From positions 1-64,000 of the forward strand of contig NZ_JBHRWV010000004.1 of assembly GCF_042648145.1 (NCBI RefSeq): DNA of 64,000 nt. Direction: 5' to 3'. The stretch comes from Salinicoccus sesuvii (GTDB taxonomy: Bacteria; Bacillota; Bacilli; Staphylococcales; Salinicoccaceae). A program made the translations under genes and the position numbers. Position 1 is the stretch's first letter; every line of letters starts with the position of its first letter. Positions 16,914 through 25,323 of the stretch are shown one piece after another. The notes beneath the pieces are model-generated. The model made no database searches and was not told the origin of the DNA. It saw only the letters and a program-made list of their open reading frames with translations.

Positions 16914-17957
16914 ATGGCAGATAAACCGACAAATTCCGACTATCTCAACCAAGCAAAACAAGAAGGCAAAGAAGTAAAAGCCAATAACTCTCAGGGCGAT
17001 AATGGAGAAACTTTTGTTGAGGACGTCAAGTTCAAATCGAAAACTTCAAAGAAACCGAATGAAACACTCTATGTTTCCAAAATCAACAAGCCAGCTAAAC
17101 ACAAAGAAAACTCTAATTTTTTCCAAAGGCTAATGTTCCAATTTGGTAAGGACAATACTTCAGGCATGGCAGCACAACTTGCGTATTACTTCCTACTTGC
17201 TATATTCCCGCTGCTAATATTCCTGCTGACATTGGTTCCATTATTCCAGATTGACCAGCAGACGATTACACAATTTATTCAAGACTATGCCCCGTCCCAG
17301 ATTTCTGGCATGCTTGAGGGCATAATCCAAGATGTCATGGGCGGATCTAGTGGTGGCCTGCTCTCAATAGGTCTGATTGCCACATTGTGGTCTGCATCCA
17401 ATGGTATGACAGCGCTCATGAATGCATTTAATGTTGCTTATGATGTTGAGGATAACCGCAATTTTGTAGTTGCGAAACTACTCTCTATCGTATTTACGGT
17501 CATACTTGCACTTTCTGTGCTTTTGACGTTTGTACTTATCGTTTTTGGTGAGCAACTAGGAAACCTTATGTTTGGGGCGATTGGCTTGGACGAGCAGTTC
17601 CAATTCGTCTGGAATCTTGTGAGAAGCCTGCTGCCTGTACTGCTTGTATTCATCGTGTTCCTCGTCATCTATACGACAGCACCGAATATCAAACTGCAGA
17701 TCAAGGCAGTTATTCCTGGGGCACTGTTCACTACGATCGCTTTTCTGCTTGCTTCATGGGGCTTTAGTTTCTACACTGCCAACTTCAGTAACTACAATGC
17801 AACTTATGGCAGTATCGCCGGAGTCATAATTCTGATATTATGGTTGTATATCACCGGGATTATCATTATACTTGGAGCCCAAATCAATGCAATAATGCAC
17901 AAGCGTGCGATGGAAAAAGAAGGAGAGGAAAGAACAACTAATGAGTCTACTGCATGA
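16914..17957 (+). CDS. YihY/UPF0761 family membrane protein (BrkB-like)
   Basis: 347 residues. A long hydrophilic, lysine-rich N-terminus (about 1-70) precedes the conserved FQFGKDNTSGMAAQLAYYFLLAIFPLLIFLLT block and six membrane helices. The LWSASNGMTALMNAFNVAYDVEDNR segment is characteristic of YihY proteins. These were once annotated as ribonuclease BN by mistake; their function (perhaps transport or envelope) is unknown. ATG 16914 has AAAGGAG seven bases upstream. The gene overlaps the carbonic anhydrase start by 17 bases, so translation is coupled. Confidence 0.9.
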   Translation: MADKPTNSDYLNQAKQEGKEVKANNSQGDNGETFVEDVKFKSKTSKKPNETLYVSKINKPAKHKENSNFFQRLMFQFGKDNTSGMAAQLAYYFLLAIFPLLIFLLTLVPLFQIDQQTITQFIQDYAPSQISGMLEGIIQDVMGGSSGGLLSIGLIATLWSASNGMTALMNAFNVAYDVEDNRNFVVAKLLSIVFTVILALSVLLTFVLIVFGEQLGNLMFGAIGLDEQFQFVWNLVRSLLPVLLVFIVFLVIYTTAPNIKLQIKAVIPGALFTTIAFLLASWGFSFYTANFSNYNATYGSIAGVIILILWLYITGIIIILGAQINAIMHKRAMEKEGEERTTNESTA

Positions 17958-18504
17958 TCTACTGGATTATAACGAGCAATTTGTTGAAAACAAGGATTAC
18001 GAACAGTATGTAACTACGAAGTCACCGGATAAGAAATTGGTGCTCATCTCCTGTATGGATACGAGACTAACAGAACTATCCACTAAGGCACTCGGCCTTA
18101 AAAATGGAGATATCAAGCATATACAGAATGCAGGCGCTGTCATCTCTCACCCATACGGGAGCACAATGAGGAGCATTCTAGTTGCTGTATATATGCTTGG
18201 CGCAGACGAAGTAATGGTCATGGGTCACCATGACTGCGGTTTCGGCGCACTAAAACCGGAACCGATGATGGATAACATGATGGCGCGCGGTATCAAGCAA
18301 GAAACATTCGACACACTTGAGCATTCTGGTATTAATGTCAAGGACTGGCTCAAAGGGTTTGATAGTGTTGAGGAGAGCATTACTGAAACCGTCGGTAAAA
18401 TCAAATACCATCCATTGATGGTCGATGGTGTCCCAATTCACGGTACTGTTATAAACCCTGAAAACGGCAAGGTAGACCTTGTCGTCAATGGATACGAATC
18501 ATAG
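17941..18504 (+). CDS. beta-class carbonic anhydrase
   Basis: 187 residues. The zinc ligands C38 (with D40 and R42, the CxDxR motif) and H96-x2-C99 (GHHDCGFG) define a beta-class carbonic anhydrase, of the YvdA-like subgroup. It interconverts CO2 and bicarbonate in the cytoplasm for carboxylation reactions. The start lies inside the YihY gene after GGAGAGGAAAG. Last gene of the unit; a strong terminator follows. The membrane partner may be coincidental, but coupling raises the possibility of a bicarbonate- or pH-related job for the YihY protein. Confidence 0.92.
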   Translation: MSLLHDLLDYNEQFVENKDYEQYVTTKSPDKKLVLISCMDTRLTELSTKALGLKNGDIKHIQNAGAVISHPYGSTMRSILVAVYMLGADEVMVMGHHDCGFGALKPEPMMDNMMARGIKQETFDTLEHSGINVKDWLKGFDSVEESITETVGKIKYHPLMVDGVPIHGTVINPENGKVDLVVNGYES

Positions 18505-18507
18505 AAG

Positions 18508-18543
18508 AACAGCCTCTACCCAAATTGGGTAGAGGCTGTTTTG
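18508..18543. terminator. bidirectional terminator after carbonic anhydrase
   Basis: AACAGCCTCTACCC and GGGTAGAGGCTGTT form a perfect 14-base stem followed by TTTGC. It separates the operon from convergent map. Confidence 0.88.
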
Positions 18544-18558
18544 CTAAGAAACCAATCT

Positions 18559-19314
18559 CTAGTCTTCAACCAGGGTCAGTAATTTCGGTCCCTCTTTTGT
18601 CACAACAATTGTATGTTCTTTTTGGGCAACATAACTGCCATCCTTCGTTTCAAATGCCCATTCATCCTTACCATCAGTAACGAACGAGGCATTGGTTGAA
18701 ACGAACGGCTCAACTGCGATAACCATGCCTTCTTTCAGCAGTTCGCTATTGCCCGGTTCATAATGGTTCATGATATGCTTTGGCGCATCATGCAGGCTTT
18801 TACCAACACCGTGCCCAGTCAAGTTTTTAATGACAGTCATACCATTCTGTCTTGCCACCTTGTGCACCGCACGACCAATCTGACTCACTTTTGTTCCTGG
18901 TTTGATTTTCTCAAGCGCTGCTTCAAAAGCCATCTCGCAGACGTCGATCACTTTTTGCTTCTTTGGATCTTCAGATGTTCCTGCGATAAAGGAAATGCCA
19001 GTGTCTGCGAAGTAGCCGTTCTTCTTGGCGGACACATCGATGTTAACGATATCACCTTCATTGATTGTCCGGGATCCAGGAATGCCATGGGCGACTTCTT
19101 CGTTAATACTAATGCATGTATATCCCGGGAAGTCGTATTCACTGGTCGGTGCACTTTCAGCGCCCATATCTTTAAGGAGTGTACCAGCAATCTCATCGAT
19201 CTCTTTAGTTGTCATCCCTACTTTGGTGGCTTCAACAAGTGACTTCAGAACCTTACCGCATATTTGACCTATTTCCTCAAGGTGCTGCATTTCTTCTTCA
19301 GTTTTAATAATCAT
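18559..19314 (-). CDS. map: methionine aminopeptidase type I
   Basis: 251 residues, no N-terminal extension, as usual for bacterial type Ia enzymes. The five metal ligands are D93, D104, H168, E202 and E233; H76 (in EEVAHGIPG) is the substrate-binding histidine. It removes the initiator methionine from new proteins. The ribosome site AAGGTAAGTAGGG is loose. It stands alone and is divergent from the second FUSC gene. Confidence 0.95.
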   Translation of the reverse strand: MIIKTEEEMQHLEEIGQICGKVLKSLVEATKVGMTTKEIDEIAGTLLKDMGAESAPTSEYDFPGYTCISINEEVAHGIPGSRTINEGDIVNIDVSAKKNGYFADTGISFIAGTSEDPKKQKVIDVCEMAFEAALEKIKPGTKVSQIGRAVHKVARQNGMTVIKNLTGHGVGKSLHDAPKHIMNHYEPGNSELLKEGMVIAVEPFVSTNASFVTDGKDEWAFETKDGSYVAQKEHTIVVTKEGPKLLTLVED

Positions 19315-19414
19315 TATTCAACCCTACTTACCTTAAAAAATTTTTTACTGTAATTATTATAACAAACTCTTCGTGCTATACTAGGATGGTACTCATTAAA
19401 TTATTGAAAGAAGC

Positions 19415-20449
19415 ATGACTATGAAATATGATATCCGTAAAATAGTTGGTCCAAGAATAATAAAAACCGGCCTGTCCACATTTCTGACGGCCCTCATCTG
19501 CATTGCGCTTGATCTCTCTCCAATCTTTGCAGTCATCACTGCCATTGTAACAATTGAACCCACAGCCTATGCTTCTTTGAAGAAAGCCTATGTACGTTTT
19601 CCAGCTTCAATCATTGGTGCGTTCATTGCGGTAGCATCCCTATATATTTTTGGCGAAAATGCTTTTACCTATTCTCTTGCAGCCACATTGACCATACTCG
19701 TTACATATCGGCTGAAACTACACGATGGTGTCCTTGTCGCAGCCATCACCGCAGTCGCTATGGTACCCTCTGTACATGATGCCTATCTTTTTAATTTCTT
19801 ATCTAGACTGGCCACCACCACCATCGGTCTTGGTACAAGTACACTCATTAATTTCCTAATCCTGCCACCGAAGTATGCCGGCCAAATTGAAGCAATTACC
19901 AAGACTACGACAAAGCAGACCCACCAGTTACTGATAGAACGACTCCGTGAAATGATGACCGGAAAGTACGAATCTGAAAAAAGCGAGAAAGCATACGCAA
20001 AAGTTCAGTCATCCATCGCAAACGCGGAACAACTCTTGAAATATCAGCAGGACGAATATCGGTATCACCGGTCGAACCGTGAAGAGATGCGACTGATGAA
20101 CCGCCTTGAGCGAGAACTGCAGTTTAAGAAACTCTATTTTACGCATCTTGGCAACCTAATCTATTTGCCTGAAAACATCTCTATGAAATTCAGTAGCCAA
20201 GAAAAGGCAGCGATAGAAGAAGTCATCAGCCGTCTCGATTCAGATCCCGATACGCTTACGATGACCAACTCTGCAATCCGTTTCATCAGGCGCCATATCA
20301 GGGACCTCGATGAAGAAAAAGATGCTTTCAAGATTCATATCCTCTACGAAATCATCATCATCTATCAGATGATTGTACAACATCATCAGTCGGGATCCAA
20401 ACCACAGAAACTGCCACCTGGTAACACAACCGATAGTGACTCTACATGA
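19415..20449 (+). CDS. FUSC/aromatic-acid-exporter-like membrane protein (second of two)
   Basis: 344 residues with the same layout as the protein at 4480-5592: about five N-terminal membrane helices (KIVGPRIIKTGLSTFLTALIC onward) and a long charged helical cytoplasmic domain, ending in a polar tail. The two are clearly diverged paralogues. Start at 19415 or the ATG at 19421; the ribosome site (GAAAGAAG) is weak. The last 8 bases overlap the convergent dinB gene, so no terminator fits between them. Confidence 0.86.
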   Translation: MTMKYDIRKIVGPRIIKTGLSTFLTALICIALDLSPIFAVITAIVTIEPTAYASLKKAYVRFPASIIGAFIAVASLYIFGENAFTYSLAATLTILVTYRLKLHDGVLVAAITAVAMVPSVHDAYLFNFLSRLATTTIGLGTSTLINFLILPPKYAGQIEAITKTTTKQTHQLLIERLREMMTGKYESEKSEKAYAKVQSSIANAEQLLKYQQDEYRYHRSNREEMRLMNRLERELQFKKLYFTHLGNLIYLPENISMKFSSQEKAAIEEVISRLDSDPDTLTMTNSAIRFIRRHIRDLDEEKDAFKIHILYEIIIIYQMIVQHHQSGSKPQKLPPGNTTDSDST

Positions 20450-21509
20450 AATCATAAATTGTCAAATTGCGATACGTCCGGTCTGAAAGCTGTGACACTG
20501 TGACCCCGATGAGCCTGATTGGCACATCGGGGTCTTTGAGTTCATGGTAGAGACTATAGGCATAATGATAGATTTCATCTTCTGTAAATATAGGATTATT
20601 TGCCATCATTTGTCTTGAGTGCGTCACGTAGTCAGTCGTTTTCATCTTAACGGTGACGACTTTTGCAGCAAACTGTTGAAGCTCAAGCCTTTCTCCTACC
20701 TTGGCGCTCAACCCTTCAATAACTTTTAGTATCTCATCGTCGTCATTGATATCGTAATTGAAAGTCGTTTCTTTACCAATCGATTTGCGAATACGTTCCA
20801 CTTTGAGTTCGGAAGTACCGATGCCGCGCGCCTTTTGATAGAGACTCAACCCCTTTTTGCCAAAGTGCTGAGCAAGTGTTTTTTCATCCCATTCATAGAG
20901 ATCTTTCCCAGTATAAATCTCGAGTGACTTCATTTTCTCTTCCGTCACACGACCAACACCTGGAAAATCACCGATGTCTAAGGTAAATAGGATGTCCTGG
21001 ACGTTCTGATAATGGATTACAGTCGTCCCAGCGGGCTTGTTCATTCCGGAAGCAATTTTGGCAAGGTATCTATTGTAAGAAATTCCACTCGAGGATGTCA
21101 GTTTCGTCTTATCGAATATATCTCGTTGTATATCCAACGCAATCGATTGTGCAGACCGTTCCCTTGATACTAGATGTGTGATGTCTAAATAGGCTTCATC
21201 TAGTGATAGAGGCTCCACAATTTCAGTGTAATTGAGAAATATATCCATTATCTTTTTCGATTCGGCCTTGTAGGCCTCGAACCTAGGTCTAACATATACC
21301 CCATCCGGACACAGTTTATATGCCTGCTTAGTTGGCATGGCAGAGTGCACCCCAAACTTTCTGGCCTCATAACTCGCTGTTGCGACCACACCGCGACTTT
21401 CCGATTTGCCACCTACAATGATTGGCTTCCCCCTGTACCCAGGGTTATCACGTTGCTCCACTTGGGCATAAAAGGCATCCATGTCTATATGAATGATTCT
21501 TCTTTCCAT
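20442..21509 (-). CDS. dinB: DNA polymerase IV (Y family)
   Basis: 355 residues. Catalytic acidic residues are in HIDMDAFYAQVE (D9) and SLDEAYLD (D104, E105); the VGGKSESRGVVATASYEARKFG finger block and the little-finger domain near the C-terminus are present. The enzyme performs translesion synthesis. ATG 21509 is preceded by AGGTGG; an in-frame GTG upstream is inside this site. A LexA-box candidate overlaps its promoter. I do not see a clear beta-clamp-binding QLSLF-type tail; the end reads NLTIYDFM. Confidence 0.94.
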   Translation of the reverse strand: MERRIIHIDMDAFYAQVEQRDNPGYRGKPIIVGGKSESRGVVATASYEARKFGVHSAMPTKQAYKLCPDGVYVRPRFEAYKAESKKIMDIFLNYTEIVEPLSLDEAYLDITHLVSRERSAQSIALDIQRDIFDKTKLTSSSGISYNRYLAKIASGMNKPAGTTVIHYQNVQDILFTLDIGDFPGVGRVTEEKMKSLEIYTGKDLYEWDEKTLAQHFGKKGLSLYQKARGIGTSELKVERIRKSIGKETTFNYDINDDDEILKVIEGLSAKVGERLELQQFAAKVVTVKMKTTDYVTHSRQMMANNPIFTEDEIYHYAYSLYHELKDPDVPIRLIGVTVSQLSDRTYRNLTIYDFM

Positions 21510-21539
21510 AGCATCCACCTGTTAGAAATGATTTACCTG

Positions 21540-21567
21540 ATTATATCATATTACGAACGTGCGTTCC
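21540..21567 (-). promoter_or_regulatory. dinB promoter with LexA (SOS) box
   Basis: CGAACGTGCGTTCC (21554-21567) matches the Firmicutes LexA operator CGAAC-N4-GTTCG at 9 of 10 defined bases. It lies directly upstream of a minus-strand TATAAT (21540-21545), where LexA would cover the -35. The box also touches the stop codon of the upstream DUF3267 gene. Confidence 0.75.
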
Positions 21568-22136
21568 TATCTTGACTCTGGATATTTCTCGTAGAGTGTC
21601 ATGCCAACATCAGTGTCTTCGACGTATTCCATATTTCTGTACTTATATAAAAGATAGACAAAGTAAAAATCCCCAGCGCATGCTCCGGTATGTAGTGCGA
21701 GCAGATACTTGTAGATGCCATGCGGTACAGTGAATACTAGAACAATAAGCATTACTGTAATGAGGACAAAAGGCATCAATATGATGACTGAAAACTGTTT
21801 TTTCGTAAATATACTCCCTGGTGCTGTAGCGTAGAAGAGACCGGCCTTATACCCAAACTTGACTTGTCCGTTTGGCGCGAATATTTTGAAGAATATGCCG
21901 TGTATGGCTTCGTGCACCGTAATAACCGCAAACATAATTGCCATGATCATCAATATTGCTCCTATGATCCCAAGTTGTTCCATACCGACAAGGACAGAAT
22001 TTATATTTTGAGTAGACAGCACATCGATCATTAAAAATAGAAAAAATGCAGGGAGGGTAATGATGCTTGCCAGTATATTCAGCCTCCGCATTGCCACCTC
22101 ATCCTCGAATATATTGAATACATATTTTCCACCCAT
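21567..22136 (-). CDS. DUF3267 membrane zincin (putative metallopeptidase)
   Basis: 189 residues with four membrane helices. HEAIH (75-79) inside the second hydrophobic region is a complete HExxH zinc motif, typical of the DUF3267 family of putative membrane metallopeptidases related to site-2 proteases. Target unknown. ATG 22136 follows AAAGGGGG by a suitable distance. Upstream of dinB on the same strand, but the SOS box lies at its end, so the two are probably separately controlled. Confidence 0.84.
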   Translation of the reverse strand: MGGKYVFNIFEDEVAMRRLNILASIITLPAFFLFLMIDVLSTQNINSVLVGMEQLGIIGAILMIMAIMFAVITVHEAIHGIFFKIFAPNGQVKFGYKAGLFYATAPGSIFTKKQFSVIILMPFVLITVMLIVLVFTVPHGIYKYLLALHTGACAGDFYFVYLLYKYRNMEYVEDTDVGMTLYEKYPESR

Positions 22137-22237
22137 CAATACGCCCCCTTTTAAGAGCACTGTAACACAAGCTGTATAAATAATGTTAGACTATCCTATA
22201 AACGCATATCGAATGAATACGGACAGGAGGAAATCAC

Positions 22238-23275
22238 ATGGCATATTTTACAGTAGTGGGTGGCGGCATTGCCGGTGCTTCAACCGCCTATCATCTGGCC
22301 AAGTTAGGCCATAAGGTCACAGTATATGACCGAGCAGATACAGGACAGGCAACCGATGCTTCTGCTGGCATTATCTGCCCTTGGATCAGCCAGAGAAGAA
22401 ACAAAAAGTGGTACCGATTGGTCAAAGAGAGCGCCAAATACTATCCTGGGTTCATTGCCGAGCTCCAGGCAGAGACGGGTCTTGATACAGGATACAGAAG
22501 AGAAGGGTCCATCAGTCTAGTCAAAGACGACCATATCCAGGACCTTGCTTTCGAACGTATCCAGTCGAAACAGGCAGATGCGCCTGAAATGGGCGAAGTA
22601 CGTAAAGTTTCAAGAGAAGAAGTGAAGCGAATGCATCCAGAGCTCACGGACCTTTATCCAGGTGTGTATGTGGAGGGGGGCGGTCAGGTGAAGGGGGCCG
22701 TTTTACTCAAAGCATTAAAAGCAGGATTTCTAAAGCACGGGGGGCAATGGATCAACGAAGACTTTAGTGGACAGAGTACTAAAGGCACACTCATCTATGC
22801 CACTGGTGCTTGGGGAATCGAACAGAATACACCGGAAGTGAGACACCAAAGGTCAGAGGTACTTCATTTCAGGCTAGCGGATAGCAACCATCGCGCGCAT
22901 ACTCCAGTCGTCATGGCACTCGGTCCCATCTATATCGTCGAAATGGGAATGAATCAGTTTGCCATCGGTACCACCCATGAAGAGACCGCGAGCTTCTCGG
23001 CAGTGCCTTCTGAGGAAAACTATGAATACCTTCGTGGACTGGCCCATCGTTATTTCCCGGATTCTGAAATAGAAGACGTCAAAATGATGGTCGGACTTAA
23101 GCCTTATACTAGAGACTTTTTACCATTCCTCGGCCATGTCGAAGAGAATGTTTTTGTCATCAACGGCATGGGCGCGACCGGATTGACGGCAAGCCCACTT
23201 GTTGGACGCGAAATCGCACGCTATCTCAATGCGGAAGAGACCATACTTGATATTGAGGATTATTCCTATATTTAA
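22238..23275 (+). CDS. FAD-dependent oxidoreductase (DAO family)
   Basis: 345 residues. The N-terminal Rossmann site is VVGGGIAGASTAYHLA (residues 6-21), followed by the FAD-contacting TDASAGIICP block and the C-terminal FINGMGATG-type end (residues about 309-318) of D-amino-acid oxidase/glycine oxidase/ThiO-like proteins. The substrate is probably an amine or amino acid, not determined. There are no thiamine genes beside it, so ThiO is not favoured. Monocistronic: ribosome site AGGAGG and a terminator after the stop. Confidence 0.85.
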   Translation: MAYFTVVGGGIAGASTAYHLAKLGHKVTVYDRADTGQATDASAGIICPWISQRRNKKWYRLVKESAKYYPGFIAELQAETGLDTGYRREGSISLVKDDHIQDLAFERIQSKQADAPEMGEVRKVSREEVKRMHPELTDLYPGVYVEGGGQVKGAVLLKALKAGFLKHGGQWINEDFSGQSTKGTLIYATGAWGIEQNTPEVRHQRSEVLHFRLADSNHRAHTPVVMALGPIYIVEMGMNQFAIGTTHEETASFSAVPSEENYEYLRGLAHRYFPDSEIEDVKMMVGLKPYTRDFLPFLGHVEENVFVINGMGATGLTASPLVGREIARYLNAEETILDIEDYSYI

Positions 23276-23303
23276 AAGACAGTTTACACTGTCTTTTTTT
23301 ATG
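23274..23303 (+). terminator. terminator after the FAD oxidoreductase gene
   Basis: AAAAGACAGT-TTAC-ACTGTCTTTT followed by further T residues; perfect 10-base stem. Confidence 0.88.
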
Positions 23304-23407
23304 GAAGCCAACACATTGCTTTGCGCAGACATATCTATATATAATACAATGAATAAATATCATAAAATCAGCGTTCTTTACATAGCTGTTGGAAAGGAGA
23401 TTCGATA

Positions 23408-24784
23408 TTGAACATTTTATATAATGAAAAGATACTGCGGAACTTTTTCTATATCTATGCCACGCTTTTCATCCTTTTTCTCATCTACTTCTTTAGCAAT
23501 ATCGAATTTCTAGAGCCCCTTGTAAGCTACTTGGCATTCGCTGTCCTTCTATTATCCTGGCTGTTTAGTTCCAAGCTATTTAAGATCATCGGATTTGTTT
23601 TCATCTCCACAGGTATCATACTAAGCTTAAGTGCCGGCGATGGCCCGGGGGCAATCATCAGCAATACGATGAGCAATATGCCGCTCCTACTCTTCTTCAG
23701 TACACTGCCTTGGATCGGTACAGTCGTAAAAGTCGGCGGACTCGATAACAGTATCACCGAGATGATACAAGATCGCCAAAATAAGGTCGAAAACATTTAT
23801 GGCAGGAGCATATTCACCACCTATTTTTTCGGTATATTCCTGAATATTTCAGCCATCTATATTATTCAGCAGCTACTCGGTGAACTCTTCAAACGTTCCG
23901 AAGTTGCTTTTAAAAATGAGTTCATCATCAAATCTACATTGCGTGCGTTCGCAATGGCTGTCATATGGAGCCCGCTCGAAGTCATCGTTGGGTTGACTGT
24001 GGACTCTACTGGTATCTCTTATTTCACATTACTGCCCTGGCTGTTTGCGGCTTCGATCATTGTCGGGTTGACGGAAGTACAGATCTCAAAGCGGCAGTTC
24101 AGAGGGCTGACCATTGATGCACCACTTTATGACATTGACAACAGTGCAATGATACGGTCGATTGTGAAGATGGCCATTCTGCTGTTGTCCTTCCTGTCAC
24201 TTGTGATGATGTTGAATGCCTACTCTACACTCGGCTTCATCATGACAGTGGCATTGATTATCATCCCTTTCAGCTTTGTTGCCGCTTTTGTCATGAAACG
24301 GTTCCCGATTTTCCTCAGAACAGGGTGGAAAGCTTGGAAGAACCATAATAACCACATGCAGAACTTTTCCGTACTGTTCCTCTCACTCGGTGTTTTCTCA
24401 GGTGGATTCAACAGCAGTGCAGTCCCCGGCGTAATGCAGCAGGTCTTTGGTTATTTCGATTCCTTCCTTATCCTGATTCTTCTGCTGATCATGCTGGTCA
24501 TATATGGCCTGGCGATGTTTGGTGTCCATCCAGTCGCTACGCTTGCCATACTGGCAGAAGTGCTCGCTCCCATCATCACATCTCACAACGCGCTCAGTAT
24601 CGGTATCGTCATGGTTGTCTGTGGCATGGGTATTTCCGCTGCTGCACCTTATGGGATTAACGCTACTATGACTTCTCAAAGCATGGGTATCAATCCCTAC
24701 AGTATCACTAAATTGAACATAGGATTTTCACTGCGCATGGCAGCGATCGGTATCATAATGGCAATGATTGCACTTCTCATATAA
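23408..24784 (+). CDS. polytopic membrane protein, probable transporter (family not identified)
   Basis: 458 residues with roughly 12 hydrophobic segments and few charges. The overall pattern, with a pseudo-repeat of SNTMSNMPLL in the first half and HPVATLAILAEVLAP...GMGISAAAPYGINATM in the second, resembles ion-transporter-superfamily carriers of organic anions, but I cannot name a family. It starts with TTG; AAAGGAG lies 8 bases upstream, so the start is well supported. Own terminator, no partner gene in the same direction. Confidence 0.8.
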   Translation: MNILYNEKILRNFFYIYATLFILFLIYFFSNIEFLEPLVSYLAFAVLLLSWLFSSKLFKIIGFVFISTGIILSLSAGDGPGAIISNTMSNMPLLLFFSTLPWIGTVVKVGGLDNSITEMIQDRQNKVENIYGRSIFTTYFFGIFLNISAIYIIQQLLGELFKRSEVAFKNEFIIKSTLRAFAMAVIWSPLEVIVGLTVDSTGISYFTLLPWLFAASIIVGLTEVQISKRQFRGLTIDAPLYDIDNSAMIRSIVKMAILLLSFLSLVMMLNAYSTLGFIMTVALIIIPFSFVAAFVMKRFPIFLRTGWKAWKNHNNHMQNFSVLFLSLGVFSGGFNSSAVPGVMQQVFGYFDSFLILILLLIMLVIYGLAMFGVHPVATLAILAEVLAPIITSHNALSIGIVMVVCGMGISAAAPYGINATMTSQSMGINPYSITKLNIGFSLRMAAIGIIMAMIALLI

Positions 24785-24819
24785 AAAACGGGAAGCCCAG
24801 AAGGGCTTCCCGTTTTTTA
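24783..24819. terminator. bidirectional terminator between transporter and ohr
   Basis: AAAAACGGGAAGCCC-AGAA-GGGCTTCCCGTTTTT; a perfect stem usable from both convergent genes. Confidence 0.9.
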
Positions 24820-24823
24820 TCTC

Positions 24824-25249
24824 TTACTTTGCTGTTGCTTTGATTTCTACATCAATGCCATTATGAGCCATTTTGGAGTATGGGCAGACTTTGTGAGCCT
24901 TCTCCACATATTCTTCGGCTTTGTCTTGATCGATGCCTTCAAATTCAACTTCGATTTCTGCAGAGAGTTTAAATCCACCGTCAGATTCATCCTTCAAGAG
25001 TCTTGCTGTCGCCATAACAACACGTTGTACATCGCCAGCTCTATCTTTCTTCAATACACCGTCCAGGGCGCTGTTGAAGCATGCGCTGTACGCTGCGGCG
25101 AAAAGCTGTTCCGGGTTAGTTTCTTTCGTGTCCTCACCGGACATCTGTTTCGGTTGCTTCACGTTCATTGAAAATGAATTATCTTCGCTGTGTACTTCTC
25201 CTTCTCTACCGCCAGTATTGATCATCTTGACTTCGTACAATGGTTTCAT
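24824..25249 (-). CDS. ohr: organic hydroperoxide resistance protein Ohr
   Basis: 141 residues, OsmC/Ohr fold. The reactive C57 (in AAYSACFNSAL) and resolving C122 (in VCPYSKM) are in the Ohr arrangement, distinguishing it from OsmC. It reduces organic and fatty-acid hydroperoxides with lipoylated proteins as electron donors in the cytoplasm. AAAGGAG ribosome site. No ohrR gene is adjacent and I see no inverted OhrR-type operator, so its regulation here is open. Confidence 0.92.
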   Translation of the reverse strand: MKPLYEVKMINTGGREGEVHSEDNSFSMNVKQPKQMSGEDTKETNPEQLFAAAYSACFNSALDGVLKKDRAGDVQRVVMATARLLKDESDGGFKLSAEIEVEFEGIDQDKAEEYVEKAHKVCPYSKMAHNGIDVEIKATAK

Positions 25250-25281
25250 TAAAAGCTCAACTCCTTTATTAGTATATCTCT

Positions 25282-25310
25282 ATTGTATGGAACTCTGCTA
25301 CGACTATCAA
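25282..25310 (-). promoter_or_regulatory. ohr promoter (SigA type)
   Basis: Minus-strand TTGATA (25305-25310) and TACAAT (25282-25287) with a 17-base spacer, about 30 bases upstream of the ohr ATG. Confidence 0.6.
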
Positions 25311-25323
25311 ATAAACTGCCCGC

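Noticed and set aside
16914..17957. Ribonuclease BN annotation for the YihY protein
   Set aside because: That name arose from a historical mis-annotation; the protein is an integral membrane protein without nuclease motifs.
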